Assembly: GCA_018398765.1 (NCBI GenBank)
Contig: JAHBMJ010001950.1
Location: forward strand, 1-20,000
Direction of reading: 5' to 3'
Length of the DNA: 20,000 bases
From: Chromera velia
Taxonomy: Eukaryota > Sar > Chromeraceae
Shown here in pieces: positions 19,606 through 20,000 of this stretch. How positions within the stretch are numbered: position 1 is the first letter of the stretch; every line of letters starts with the position of its first letter. The notes below the pieces were generated by a model. The model made no database searches, was not told where the DNA came from, and saw only the letters and a list, made by a program, of their open reading frames with translations. The position numbers and the translations under genes were made by a program.

Positions 19606-19771
19606 CTAAGCCTTCTGGAATACAATTAGAGAATCTGTGTACGTCATGATTGCATTCTCTGTGATGAAGACGCATCCTAATCCTTCGTACACTCGATCAA
19701 AATCACGTTTCATTTCCTCGAGTTGCGCTGGACTCAAGATTTCTGGGAGTCGCTTCATGGCGATTTCGGCC
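19606..19771 (-). CDS. Possible terminal exon of an unrecognised gene
   Basis: Not recognised. On the minus strand a good acceptor (CTTTCCCTCTTTCAG, ending at 19772) opens a frame that ends at TAG 19606-19608 after about 54 residues. It begins AEIAMKRLPEILSPAQLEEM, continues with a charged helix, DFDRVYEGLG, and ends with a hydrophobic FITENAIMTYTDSLIVFQKA. The mix of charged amphipathic helix and moderate codon content looks like real protein rather than random frame. If spliced, it enters in phase 2, and the rest of the gene would lie beyond 20000. An alternative is a chance open frame, since only one exon is visible. Confidence 0.35.
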
Positions 19772-20000
19772 CTGAAAGAGGGAAAGCACAACACAATCAG
19801 TGCAGGGTCATCACTGGAAGATCCATTAGCCCCTCTGCCTAGCGGGGTCTCCTCTGTTCAGTCTCCCTCCCTGCTGCAAGGTGCTCCCTAGGAGGGCACT
19901 CTAGAGTTGTGCGTCCTCCAGGCAGTCTGGTCTCCCACACGGATACCCAAAGGCACGAGGGAAGCTGGCGGCTTTGCCCCAGTTGGAGGGAGGACTGTAT
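19772..20000. other. Unassigned sequence at right edge
   Basis: Mixed, GC-richer sequence with no supported gene. If the exon at 19606-19771 is real, this is its upstream intron on the minus strand. No donor or further exon was identified before the edge. Confidence 0.3.

Overview
The window looks like nuclear DNA of a free-living protist, most probably an alveolate alga of the chromerid type (Chromera-like). This is inferred from three things: a mitochondrial HSP90 with many short GT-AG introns, a plasma-membrane-type histidine kinase, and very abundant CT/GT/GAAA microsatellites with TGCATGCA words. No organelle or bacterial operon structure is present. The taxon is an inference and was not confirmed by any search.

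Layout. 1-891 (minus): 5' part of a multi-pass membrane histidine kinase, cut off by the window edge at a 20-base C run. 892-3500: gene-poor. It holds an unclassified interspersed element flanked by (AATC)n runs, a degenerate 33-bp tandem repeat, and about 600 bp of almost pure purine (GGAA/GAAA)n. 3543-4855 (minus): a two-exon gene for a very short VPS51, the shared tethering-complex subunit (GARP/EARP). 4856-5471: divergent promoter region with three CGCGGGA words one helical turn apart. 5472-12110 (plus): a 15-exon gene for TRAP1, the mitochondrial HSP90, predicted at 756 residues with a mitochondrial presequence. 12111-12619: 3' flank.

12625-19070 (minus): a complete-length Ty3/gypsy (Metaviridae-type) LTR retrotransposon, probably a chromovirus. 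It has 277-bp LTRs differing at four positions, a 5-bp target duplication (GTGTA), a polypurine tract and a tRNA-complementary primer site. The gag frame carries a CCHC knuckle. The pol frame runs protease, reverse transcriptase, RNase H, integrase and a chromodomain-like C-terminus. A textbook -1 frameshift signal (GGGAAAC, 5-nt spacer, long hairpin) joins gag to pol. The copy is dead: ten in-frame stop codons interrupt gag and pol without a single frameshift. Most or all are explained by one transition each, and aspartates of both the RT and integrase active sites read as asparagine.

19076-19440 is an AT-rich block unlike the rest. 19606-19771 (minus) is a possible terminal exon of an unrecognised gene.

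The host genes are not an operon; each has its own job (two-component signalling, Golgi tethering, mitochondrial chaperone). The points most worth a second look are the frameshift cassette, the transition-only decay of the retroelement, the minimal VPS51, the TGCATGCA words that coincide with 3' splice sites, and the 33-bp repeat.
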